Source: Pseudomonadota bacterium (GTDB taxonomy: Bacteria; Pseudomonadota; Gammaproteobacteria; Xanthomonadales; Rhodanobacteraceae). Taken from it: 5,208 nucleotides of DNA. The position numbers and the translations under genes are program-made. The DNA lies in assembly GCA_025351555.1 (NCBI GenBank), contig JANXVS010000144.1:1-5208 (forward strand), given 5' to 3'. The notes beneath the pieces are model-generated. The model worked only from the letters and a program-made list of their open reading frames with translations, ran no database searches and was not told where the DNA came from. Each line of letters starts with the position of its first letter. The first letter of the stretch is position 1. Positions 1-5,208 of the stretch are shown here, in pieces.

Positions 1-2
1 CG

Positions 3-962
3 CTCAAAATCTGGGACGGCGCAATTTCGAGCAGCATGAGCAATGCCGGGAATTTTGTCGGTGGAATACCCCTTGCTTACGGCGAAGACATAACGTTTCC
101 GTCCGGCGTGACTCAAACCGCCGTGACCAACGACCTGCCACCGACGCAGACGATCAACCTCGTGACGTTGTCCGGCACCGGCTACAACCTTGGCGGCGGG
201 ACTTTCAATCTTCTCGCCGGCGTCAATAACGGCGGTGCCAACAACACCATTTCGGCGCAGGTTAAGGCCGACTTGCCCTTAGTGTTTGCGACTAATCCCA
301 TAGGAACCGCGTTGAATCTGCCGGGTGGCATCAGTCTCAACGGATACAACATCGACTTCAACGGCGCCGGCACATTCACCGTTGGACAGATTGTCGGAGT
401 TGGCGATGTAAACGGCGATGGAATCGGCGACGTTATTATCGGCACCAGTCCAAGCTTCACCGGCAACTTCAACGTCGCGGGCGGCACGCTGTACGCGAAT
501 ACCAGCATCAGTGAACCCATCAACGTTATTGGCTCTGGCACGCTGCGCGGGTCCGGTCCATTGGGGGCGGTAACGGTGAGTGACAGCGGTATCGTCTTCC
601 CTGGCACGCCAGCGACCCCCGTGGCATCACTCGGGTTGACTTGGCTCACGGTTAATACGGGGGGACTCGAACTCGGCTTTGGCGCGGGTAACAGCACGCA
701 CAGCGCGAACAACGCTTCCGGAGGCGTGCAGCTCAATGGCGGCACGTTGAAGCTCGATCTGGTGACACAGCCAACCATAGGCCAGACATACAACAATCTG
801 ATCACCGCACCCGGCACCGGCACCAATATGATAACCGGATGTTTTGGTGAAACGGCTACCACTCCCGCCAACGTGTTGCTGGTTGCCCAGTGCACGCCCA
901 GTTCGGTTTCGGCAATCGTCAAGGCGATCGATGACCTGTTTCACAGCGCTTTCGGCGGATAG
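3..962 (+). CDS. C-terminal fragment of an autotransporter-passenger-like surface/secreted protein with an FG-GAP-like calcium loop
   Basis: The reading frame is open to the left edge; the first Met (36) is internal, because codons 3-35 read through as LKIWDGAISSS. The chain is rich in Gly, Asn, Thr and Ser and poor in charge, as in right-handed beta-helix passengers. An early stretch (WDG, then LAYGEDITFPSG, then GTGYNLGGGTF) resembles the modules of autotransporter-associated beta-strand repeat proteins. The stretch from about 477 to 660 (GGTLYAN, GSGTLRGSGPLGAVTV, SGIVFPG) matches the usual last repeat of such passengers. At 405-431 there is a DVNGDGIGD loop, the DxNxDGxxD pattern of FG-GAP/dockerin-type calcium sites. 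Two Cys codons lie near the end (840-842 and 891-893). The protein ends in VKAIDDLFHSAFGG with no beta-barrel, LPXTG, PEP-CTERM or transmembrane anchor visible. Export and binding functions are inferred from composition only. Codon use is looser than in the metabolic genes downstream (ata and gga codons occur). The specific ligand is unknown. Confidence 0.75.
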   Translation, partial: LKIWDGAISSSMSNAGNFVGGIPLAYGEDITFPSGVTQTAVTNDLPPTQTINLVTLSGTGYNLGGGTFNLLAGVNNGGANNTISAQVKADLPLVFATNPIGTALNLPGGISLNGYNIDFNGAGTFTVGQIVGVGDVNGDGIGDVIIGTSPSFTGNFNVAGGTLYANTSISEPINVIGSGTLRGSGPLGAVTVSDSGIVFPGTPATPVASLGLTWLTVNTGGLELGFGAGNSTHSANNASGGVQLNGGTLKLDLVTQPTIGQTYNNLITAPGTGTNMITGCFGETATTPANVLLVAQCTPSSVSAIVKAIDDLFHSAFGG

Positions 963-998
963 GAAACACCGGTCAGGCTTGGCCTTGCGTTCTATCAC

Positions 999-1003
999 AG
1001 GGG
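999..1003 (+). promoter_or_regulatory. Possible ribosome binding site (AGGGG) for the 36-codon small ORF
   Basis: AGGGG lies 8 bases upstream of the ATG at 1012. This is a good Shine-Dalgarno match at near-ideal spacing and is the main reason to consider the small ORF real. Confidence 0.35.
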
Positions 1004-1011
1004 AAGTCCAG

Positions 1012-1122
1012 ATGGATTTGCAACGCATCCGCAATTTGCTGCGGCTGGCGCAGCAGACGGCATTTCAAGGTGCACCCGGAATTCCCCCCGCTTTGAGTGC
1101 GCTTGTCGGCGGAACGCATTAA
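1012..1122 (+). CDS. Possible small protein or leader peptide, 36 aa, leucine-rich N-terminus
   Basis: The ATG at 1012 has AGGGG 8 bases upstream, and the frame ends with TAA at 1120-1122, 30 bases before the leucine dehydrogenase start. The peptide opens MDLQRIRNLLRLAQQTAF, which could form a short amphipathic helix, and continues with a Gly/Pro-rich tail. Six of 36 residues are Leu, four of them within residues 3-12. I do not recognise it as a known family. The frame is also open upstream, back past 844, but that part overlaps the passenger gene and has no coding character. It could be a genuine small protein, a leader peptide acting on the leucine dehydrogenase gene, or chance. A short ORF of this size in GC-rich DNA is weak evidence by itself. 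Confidence 0.3.
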   Translation: MDLQRIRNLLRLAQQTAFQGAPGIPPALSALVGGTH

Positions 1123-1141
1123 ACTAGCGAGCTGTCCTGCC

Positions 1142-1145
1142 GGAG
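1142..1145 (+). promoter_or_regulatory. Ribosome binding site (GGAG) of leucine dehydrogenase
   Basis: GGAG is followed by 7 bases and then the ATG at 1153. This supports that start over the in-frame ATGs at 1168 and 1177, where no comparable purine-rich box sits at the right distance. Confidence 0.6.
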
Positions 1146-1152
1146 TTTCCCG

Positions 1153-2256
1153 ATGATTTTCGACACCATGGCCACCATGGGACACGAGGAAGTCGTGTTC
1201 TGCCACAACAAGGATGCGGGCCTGAAGGCCATCATCGCCATCCACAACACCGTGCTCGGACCCGCGCTGGGTGGCCTGCGCATGTGGCCGTACAAGAGCG
1301 AACAGGAAGCGTTGAATGATGCACTGCGCCTGTCGCGTGGAATGACGTTCAAGAACGCCGTGGCCGGTTTGAATATCGGCGGCGGCAAGGCCGTGATCAT
1401 CGGCGATCCGGCCAAGGACAAGTCCGAGGCGCTGTTCCGTGCTTTCGGGCGCTTCGTCAACTCACTCAACGGCCGCTATATCACGGCTGAAGACGTCGGC
1501 ATCGACGTCAACGACATGGAGCATGTCTTCCGCGAAACCGAATTCGTCACCGGCGTGCACCAGGTGCATGGCGGTTCGGGCGATCCGTCCCCATTCACGG
1601 CCTACGGCACGATGCAGGGTCTGATGGCAGCGCTCAATGCCCAGTTTGGCAATGAGGATGTCGGCAAATACCGTTACGCCGTCCAGGGCGCCGGTCACGT
1701 CGGCATGGAATTCATCAAGCTGTTGCGCGAACAAGGCGCAAAAGTATACGTCACCGACATCAACAAGGAGCTGGTGCAGCGCGCGGTCGAGGAATTCGGC
1801 TGCACGGCGGTTGGGCTCGATGAAATCTACGATACCGACGCTGAAGTCTATAGCCCGTGCGCACTGGGCGGCACCGTCAACGATGCCACCTTGCCGCGGC
1901 TGAAATGCAAGATCATCTGTGGCGCCGCGAACAATCAGCTCGCCAACGATGCCATCGGCGACATCCTGGAAAAACGCGGCATCCTTTACGCGCCGGACTA
2001 CGCGGTGAATGCCGGTGGCGTGATGAACGTCTCCCTGGAAATCGACGGCTACAACCGCGAGCGTGCGATGCGTATGATGCGCACGATTTATCACAACGTC
2101 GGGCGCATCTTCCAGATCGCCAAGCGTGACAGCATCCCGACCTACAAGGCCGCCGACCGCCTCGCCGAAGAACGCATCGCCACGATCGGCAAGATCAAGC
2201 TGCCGCACATGGGCAACAATGGTCCGCGCTTCCTTGGGCGCATGCGAGGACATTGA
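1153..2256 (+). CDS. ldh: Leucine dehydrogenase (branched-chain amino acid dehydrogenase, NAD-dependent)
   Basis: This cytosolic enzyme oxidatively deaminates leucine (also valine and isoleucine) to the 2-oxo acid with NAD+, releasing ammonia; the reaction is reversible. The 367-residue length is typical for the family. Substrate-side motifs are in place: [11 protein letters not shown] (35-45), MTFKNA with Lys67, [11 protein letters not shown] with Lys79 as the expected catalytic lysine, and TAEDVG with Asp114. These sit one position before K68, K80 and D115 of the Bacillus enzyme. The Rossmann domain begins with QGAGHVG (GxGxxG at 179-184). Asp202 at the end of the second strand fits NAD rather than NADP preference. 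GGTVND (239-244), CGAANNQL (256-263) and [10 protein letters not shown] (280-289) are also family hallmarks. The chosen start aligns with the N-terminus of Bacillus leucine dehydrogenases. The isovaleryl-CoA dehydrogenase gene follows directly, implying one operon for leucine degradation or for supply of branched-chain primers to fatty acid synthesis. Family assignment is firm; the exact substrate preference within the branched-chain group is inferred. Confidence 0.95.
   Translation: MIFDTMATMGHEEVVFCHNKDAGLKAIIAIHNTVLGPALGGLRMWPYKSEQEALNDALRLSRGMTFKNAVAGLNIGGGKAVIIGDPAKDKSEALFRAFGRFVNSLNGRYITAEDVGIDVNDMEHVFRETEFVTGVHQVHGGSGDPSPFTAYGTMQGLMAALNAQFGNEDVGKYRYAVQGAGHVGMEFIKLLREQGAKVYVTDINKELVQRAVEEFGCTAVGLDEIYDTDAEVYSPCALGGTVNDATLPRLKCKIICGAANNQLANDAIGDILEKRGILYAPDYAVNAGGVMNVSLEIDGYNRERAMRMMRTIYHNVGRIFQIAKRDSIPTYKAADRLAEERIATIGKIKLPHMGNNGPRFLGRMRGH
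2246..2250 (+). promoter_or_regulatory. Ribosome binding site (GAGGA) that sets the acyl-CoA dehydrogenase start
   Basis: This GAGGA lies inside the last codons of leucine dehydrogenase. It is 8 bases from the GTG at 2259 but only 2 bases from the TTG at 2253. The longer TTG-initiated reading is therefore unlikely and GTG is the better start. Confidence 0.65.
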
Positions 2257-2258
2257 TC

Positions 2259-3416
2259 GTGCGTCCATTCCCTCTCGGCGAAGACATCGACCTGTTGCGC
2301 GAAACGGTACGCGCGTTCGCGGACAAAGAAATCGCGCCGCGCGCATCAGCGATTGATCACGAGAATGTGTTTCCGCCAGATCTTTGGCCCAAGCTCGGCG
2401 AGATGGGTTTGCTCGGCATCACCGTGCCTACGGAATTCGGCGGCTCTGGCATGGGTTTTCTCGCGCATCTGGTAGCGATGGAGGAAATCTCGCGTGCCTC
2501 GGGTTCGGTTGGTCTTTCCTATGGCGCGCACTCGAATCTGTGCGTGCAGAACATCAATCACAACGCGAGCGACGCGCAGAAGAAAAAATATCTGCCAAAA
2601 CTTTGCAGCGGCGAACACACGGGCGCGCTAGCGATGAGCGAGCCCGGCGCCGGTTCTGATGTGGTCGGTTCGATGACCTGTCGCGCCGAGCGGCATGGCG
2701 ATCATTGGGTCGCGAATGGTTCCAAGATGTGGATCACGAACGGCCCCGACGCCGACGTGGCCCTGGTCTATATGCGCACGGCGCATCGTCCTGCCGGCTC
2801 GCGCTGCATGTCCGCGTTTATCGTCGAAAAAGGCATGAAAGGCTTTTCGACCGCGCAGAAGCTCGACAAGCTCGGCATGCGCGGCTCCAACACCTGCGAG
2901 CTGGTGTTCGACAATTGCGAGATTTCCGATGCCAACCGCGTCGGCGAAATCAACGAAGGCGTGCGCGTGTTGATGAGCGGCCTGGACACCGAACGCCTGG
3001 TGCTGACCGGCGGCCCGATCGGCCTGATGCAGGCCGCACTCGACGCCGCCCTGCCCTACGTGCGCGAACGCAAGCAGTTCAATGCGCCGATCGGCACGTT
3101 CGGCATCATGCAGGCGAAAATTGCGGATATGTATACTTGTCTGCAATCCTCGCGCGCCTACGGTTACATGGTCGCGCAGGATTACGACCGCGGCCACAAG
3201 TCGCGTATCGACCCGGCCTCATGCCTGCTGCACGCCTCGACCAGCGCGGTACAAGTCGCGCTCGAAGCGATCCAGTGCCTCGGCGGCAATGGCTACATCA
3301 ACGAGTACCCCACCGGCCGCATCCTGCGCGACGCCAAGCTCTACGAAATCGGCGCCGGCACCAATGAAATCCGCCGCATGTTGATCGGGCGTGAGTTGTT
3401 CCACGGCAAGTGGTGA
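2259..3416 (+). CDS. ivd: Isovaleryl-CoA dehydrogenase (FAD-dependent acyl-CoA dehydrogenase family)
   Basis: It oxidises isovaleryl-CoA to 3-methylcrotonyl-CoA, passing electrons from FAD to electron-transfer flavoprotein; this is the third step of leucine catabolism, in the cytosol. The GTG start gives 385 residues, close to the usual mature length; a TTG at 2253 would add two. From the N-terminus there is an alpha-helical domain, the flavin-loop motif [11 protein letters not shown] (124-134), MWITNG (157-162), RERKQF (269-274), [13 protein letters not shown] (339-351) and [13 protein letters not shown] (358-370). The catalytic base is diagnostic: Glu245 in [12 protein letters not shown] matches Glu254 of human isovaleryl-CoA dehydrogenase. 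The position that carries the catalytic Glu in medium- and short-chain enzymes is Ala366 (GAGT), as in true isovaleryl-CoA dehydrogenases. The gene starts 2 bases after the leucine dehydrogenase stop, so co-transcription and translational coupling are very likely. The branched-chain oxoacid dehydrogenase and 3-methylcrotonyl-CoA carboxylase genes are not in this window. Confidence 0.95.
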   Translation: MRPFPLGEDIDLLRETVRAFADKEIAPRASAIDHENVFPPDLWPKLGEMGLLGITVPTEFGGSGMGFLAHLVAMEEISRASGSVGLSYGAHSNLCVQNINHNASDAQKKKYLPKLCSGEHTGALAMSEPGAGSDVVGSMTCRAERHGDHWVANGSKMWITNGPDADVALVYMRTAHRPAGSRCMSAFIVEKGMKGFSTAQKLDKLGMRGSNTCELVFDNCEISDANRVGEINEGVRVLMSGLDTERLVLTGGPIGLMQAALDAALPYVRERKQFNAPIGTFGIMQAKIADMYTCLQSSRAYGYMVAQDYDRGHKSRIDPASCLLHASTSAVQVALEAIQCLGGNGYINEYPTGRILRDAKLYEIGAGTNEIRRMLIGRELFHGKW

Positions 3417-3422
3417 GGGCGC

Positions 3423-3980
3423 ATGTCGGCAACCCCACCAGCCGACAAGGAGGAGTCCAGCCTGCTCACGCAGTTGCGCGAGGTCAACGCAGCTCTCGGT
3501 GATGCGAATGTGTCATTCGCGCTGATCGGCGGCGTTGCCGTGAATGCGCACGGATTTCTGCGTGCGACTCACGATCTCGACATTCTCGTTCTAGCGGAAG
3601 ACGAAAACGCCGTGCACGTCGCCGTGTCCGCGCTTGGATACGAAACACTCGACCGGCGCCCGGATATTTCCAGCTACGTCTGTCCACCATCGCGCCTTGA
3701 CGTACTTCATGCGCGCCGCCCCATCACCCGTGATCTGCTGGCGCGCGCTGCCCCGGTAAATTTTCGAGACATCCAGGTTCGTGTTATCTCTGTCGAGGGA
3801 TTGATAGGCCTGAAAATCCAGGCCTTCAATGACGATCCGCGCAGGATCCGCGATCTGGACGACATGATTCAATTGCTGAAAATCAATCGCGACGGCTTGA
3901 ATCTCGATGAAGTACGCGCATACTTTCGTCTGTTCGATCGCGAAACATTACTCAATGACATCCTCCGCACCCTGGGTTGA
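3423..3980 (+). CDS. Nucleotidyltransferase-superfamily protein, AbiEii/MNT-like
   Basis: This 185-residue soluble protein carries the nucleotidyltransferase fold signature. LIGGVAVNAHGF (34-45) supplies the paired glycines (36, 37), RATHDLDILV (47-56) supplies the metal-binding pair Asp51 and Asp53, and SRLDVL (90-95) offers Asp93 as the likely third carboxylate. A C-terminal helix with EGLIGLKIQAF (125-135) and DDPRRIRDLDD (137-147) is typical of stand-alone minimal or AbiEii-type nucleotidyltransferases. All catalytic positions look intact, so it is probably active in transferring a nucleotide to an unknown protein or RNA target. Relatives include toxins of type IV toxin-antitoxin systems and the antitoxin half of MNT-HEPN pairs, as well as uncharacterised housekeeping forms. 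The ATG is 6 bases after the upstream stop; the GAGGG at 3415-3419 leaves only 3 bases of spacing, so translation may depend on coupling with the upstream gene. The next gene overlaps its 3' end. The superfamily is confident; the biological role is not. Confidence 0.85.
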   Translation: MSATPPADKEESSLLTQLREVNAALGDANVSFALIGGVAVNAHGFLRATHDLDILVLAEDENAVHVAVSALGYETLDRRPDISSYVCPPSRLDVLHARRPITRDLLARAAPVNFRDIQVRVISVEGLIGLKIQAFNDDPRRIRDLDDMIQLLKINRDGLNLDEVRAYFRLFDRETLLNDILRTLG

Positions 3981-4185
3981 ACAGTTACTGGTGTCGCTGC
4001 ACAACGCTGCGCCGGGCAGCTATGCCGCATCCACGCCTGCAAAGCGCTACGATCTGGACGCGGCGCGGCAAATGTCGGTCGAAGCACGCCTGATCAACCT
4101 CGACGAAATTCTTCGCTTTGCCGAGGCGCATTGCGTAGCGACCGCTTCGACCGAACCGATCCATTACCACGATTTTAGGCTCTGA
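3955..4185 (+). CDS. Unrecognised 76-aa protein overlapping the nucleotidyltransferase gene; possible partner
   Basis: The ATG at 3955 overlaps the last 26 bases of the nucleotidyltransferase gene in another frame, and the ORF ends at TGA 4183-4185. About two thirds of third codon positions are G or C, in line with a real gene in this genome. The sequence is soluble and mixed-charge, with a probable helix around VEARLINLDEILRFAEAH (42-59) and a His/Asp-rich tail. I do not recognise the family. RFAEAH (54-59) fits the R-x4-H pattern of HEPN ribonucleases, but the protein is much shorter than ordinary HEPN domains, so the match may be chance. No clear Shine-Dalgarno box precedes 3955, which fits translational coupling to the upstream gene. 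Another in-frame start is GTG 3991, giving 64 residues with no overlap; a longer ATG 3907 version is less likely because it overlaps more of the upstream gene. The position suggests it works with the nucleotidyltransferase. Confidence 0.6.
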   Translation: MTSSAPWVEQLLVSLHNAAPGSYAASTPAKRYDLDAARQMSVEARLINLDEILRFAEAHCVATASTEPIHYHDFRL

Positions 4186-4270
4186 CAGAACCTCGCCCAC
4201 TAACACACAAGTGGACCGGGTAGACCCCAGCGATAGTGTGCGCAGCGCGCAATCATACACACGGGAAATC

Positions 4271-4372
4271 ATGAATCGTGCAGTTCACCATGGATGCAGT
4301 GACGATGGATCGGATTTTTGCCAACGGATTCGATTGAACAACAGCGCACCAAACAGGAAATCTCGCGCATGA
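4271..4372 (+). CDS. Possible 33-aa small ORF coupled to the sulfotransferase start
   Basis: The ATG at 4271 is preceded by GGGAAA (4263-4268), and the frame ends in a TGA at 4370-4372 that overlaps the sulfotransferase ATG as ATGA. The peptide (MNRAVHHGCSDDGSDF and a basic C-terminal part) has no recognisable motif. The overlap is the classical arrangement for translational coupling, but such short frames arise by chance, so this is a candidate only. Confidence 0.2.
   Translation: MNRAVHHGCSDDGSDFCQRIRLNNSAPNRKSRA
4355..4358 (+). promoter_or_regulatory. Ribosome binding site (AGGA) of the sulfotransferase
   Basis: AGGA is followed by 10 bases and then the ATG at 4369. The spacing is on the long side but acceptable, and it favours this ATG over the in-frame TTG at 4318. 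Confidence 0.45.
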
Positions 4373-5208
4373 CTACCCGTTTCGTCGGCGTCGCCGGACT
4401 GCCCCGCGCTGGTTCCACCCTGCTCTGCCAACTGCTCGGCGAGCATCCGCAGATCTACAGCGAGGGCCACAGCTCGCCGCTGTGTTCGGCCCTGCTGCGC
4501 ATGCGCCACGGCATCAGCGACGATGATTTTTTCCTATCGCAACTCGATGTCGATTTCGAGCGCAGCTATGCACATCTGGCCGCAGCCACTCGCGGCTTCG
4601 TGCGCGGCTGGTTTGCCGATTGCGACAAGGCCGTGGTGATCGACAAGAACCGCGGCTGGCTGCGCAATTTCGAATATCTGCTCGCGGTCGAGCCCGACGC
4701 GCGCCTGCTCGTATGCGTGCGCGAGCTGGGGCAGATTTACGGCTCAGTCGAGGCGCAGCACCAGCGCACGATCCTGATTGATTTTCCCGATCATACCGCC
4801 AATCACGACCGCTATAACCGTGCCGATGTGCTGTTTGCCAAAGACGGCGTGATCGGCAACCCGCTGCGCGCGATCGAGGCGGTGCAGGATCTGGCGCCGG
4901 ATATCCAGCAGCGCATTCATCTGGTCAACTTCGAGCGTTTGATGAACGACGCGGTGACAGTGATGGCAGAAGTATACAAATTCATCGGTCTGGAACCACG
5001 CACGTTCGATCCGAAAAATCTGGCCGTCCATGCGCACGAGAGCGACAGCCACTACCGGCAAAAATATCCGCACCGGCAACACGCAACGATCGAACCGCCG
5101 CAACAACATGTCATTCCGGCACGCATCCAGACTGAAATCGAAAAAACCTACGGCTGGTACTACGATCATTTTTATCCGGACTTCAAGCGCTTTGGTGCAT
5201 CGTCGAAC
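4369..5208 (+). CDS. Sulfotransferase family protein (PAPS-dependent), 3' end beyond the window
   Basis: It is expected to transfer a sulfuryl group from 3'-phosphoadenosine 5'-phosphosulfate to an unknown acceptor. The frame is open for 280 codons to the right edge, close to full length for small bacterial sulfotransferases. GLPRAGSTLL (10-19) directly after the first beta-strand is the 5'-phosphosulfate-binding loop. VIDKNRGWLR (90-99) matches the conserved segment after the second strand. RLLVCVRELGQIYGS (112-126) is the 3'-phosphate-binding region, with Arg118 and Ser126 as expected ligands. HLVNFERLM (184-192) corresponds to the usual yEdL strand and helix. There is no signal peptide or membrane segment, so the visible part looks cytosolic. 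The ATG at 4369 puts the P-loop at residues 10-19, as is usual; in-frame TTG 4318 would add 17 residues. The gene is separated from upstream genes by 183 bases and may have its own promoter. The acceptor cannot be predicted; carbohydrate, lipid, protein or small-molecule targets are all possible. Confidence 0.9.
   Translation, partial: MTTRFVGVAGLPRAGSTLLCQLLGEHPQIYSEGHSSPLCSALLRMRHGISDDDFFLSQLDVDFERSYAHLAAATRGFVRGWFADCDKAVVIDKNRGWLRNFEYLLAVEPDARLLVCVRELGQIYGSVEAQHQRTILIDFPDHTANHDRYNRADVLFAKDGVIGNPLRAIEAVQDLAPDIQQRIHLVNFERLMNDAVTVMAEVYKFIGLEPRTFDPKNLAVHAHESDSHYRQKYPHRQHATIEPPQQHVIPARIQTEIEKTYGWYYDHFYPDFKRFGASSN

Noticed and set aside
182..922. 246-codon open frame on the minus strand
   Set aside because: It lies opposite the passenger-like gene; the translation has no domain character (Pro/Val/Leu-rich), while the + strand frame shows clear repeat motifs.
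975..985. AGGC-TTG-GCCT hairpin after the passenger gene
   Set aside because: The stem is only 4 bp and no T-run follows; not a credible terminator.
844..1011. Upstream extension of the 36-codon small ORF to an ATG at 844
   Set aside because: It overlaps the end of the passenger gene out of frame and translates to a composition typical of a shadow frame; the ribosome binding site points to 1012.
1093..1125. Possible promoter before leucine dehydrogenase (TTGAGT at 1093-1098 and TAAACT at 1120-1125)
   Set aside because: The spacing of 21 bases is too long and the -10 match is partial; not enough to call.
1164..1182. Near-repeat of CACCATGG with two in-frame ATGs inside the leucine dehydrogenase N-terminus
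   Set aside because: These are internal Met codons 6 and 9; alignment to known family N-termini and the GGAG box support the ATG at 1153.
1462..2346. 294-codon open frame on the minus strand
   Set aside because: It is antisense to leucine dehydrogenase, an unambiguous gene; long antisense frames are common in GC-rich DNA with G/C third positions.
2628..3197. 189-codon open frame on the minus strand
   Set aside because: It is antisense to the isovaleryl-CoA dehydrogenase catalytic region and has no recognisable motif.
4197..4214. Inverted repeat CCACT/AGTGG just after the 76-aa gene stop
   Set aside because: A 5-bp stem with an 8-base loop and no U-tract is expected by chance.
4239..4251. 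Small hairpin TGCGC-AGC-GCGCA after the 76-aa gene
   Set aside because: The stem is only 5 bp and no T-run follows, so it is not supported as a terminator.
4744..5169. 141-codon open frame on the minus strand
   Set aside because: It is antisense to the sulfotransferase, whose + strand frame is open throughout with PAPS motifs.

Overview
This window looks like a stretch of chromosome from a GC-rich gammaproteobacterium. A Lysobacterales/Xanthomonadales relative is my best guess, based on the style of the leucine dehydrogenase/acyl-CoA dehydrogenase pair and the sulfotransferase; this is an impression, not a measurement. All supported genes are on the + strand. I see no rRNA, tRNA, CRISPR array, insertion sequence or convincing rho-independent terminator.

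Layout. (1) From the left edge to 962: the C-terminal part of a large, glycine- and asparagine-rich, beta-helix-like surface or secreted protein. It resembles an autotransporter passenger and carries one embedded DxNxDGxxD calcium-loop/FG-GAP-like motif. It stops without a beta-barrel. (2) 963-1152: a 190-base gap whose only candidate gene is a 36-codon leucine-rich small ORF with a good ribosome binding site. (3) 1153-2256: leucine dehydrogenase. (4) 2259-3416: isovaleryl-CoA dehydrogenase, starting 2 bases after the previous stop. (5) 3423-3980: a nucleotidyltransferase-superfamily protein of the AbiEii/MNT-like type. (6) 3955-4185: a 76-residue unrecognised protein overlapping gene 5 by 26 bases. 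(7) 4186-4368: a 183-base gap with a possible 33-codon ORF that runs into the next gene through an ATGA overlap. (8) 4369 to the right edge: a sulfotransferase with recognisable PAPS-binding motifs, open at the edge.

How they fit together. Genes 3 and 4 are the first and third steps of leucine breakdown (leucine to 4-methyl-2-oxopentanoate; isovaleryl-CoA to 3-methylcrotonyl-CoA). The intervening branched-chain 2-oxoacid dehydrogenase complex must be encoded elsewhere. In bacteria with iso-branched membrane lipids the same steps set the isovaleryl-CoA pool used as primer. Genes 5 and 6 follow within 6 bases and probably share the transcript, although their likely role (a nucleotidyltransferase with a small partner, possibly toxin-antitoxin-like) has no evident link to leucine metabolism. 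The sulfotransferase is separated by a gap and may be its own unit. Most of the window is ordinary metabolism. The parts least explained by known biology are the nucleotidyltransferase/small-partner pair and the two small upstream ORFs.
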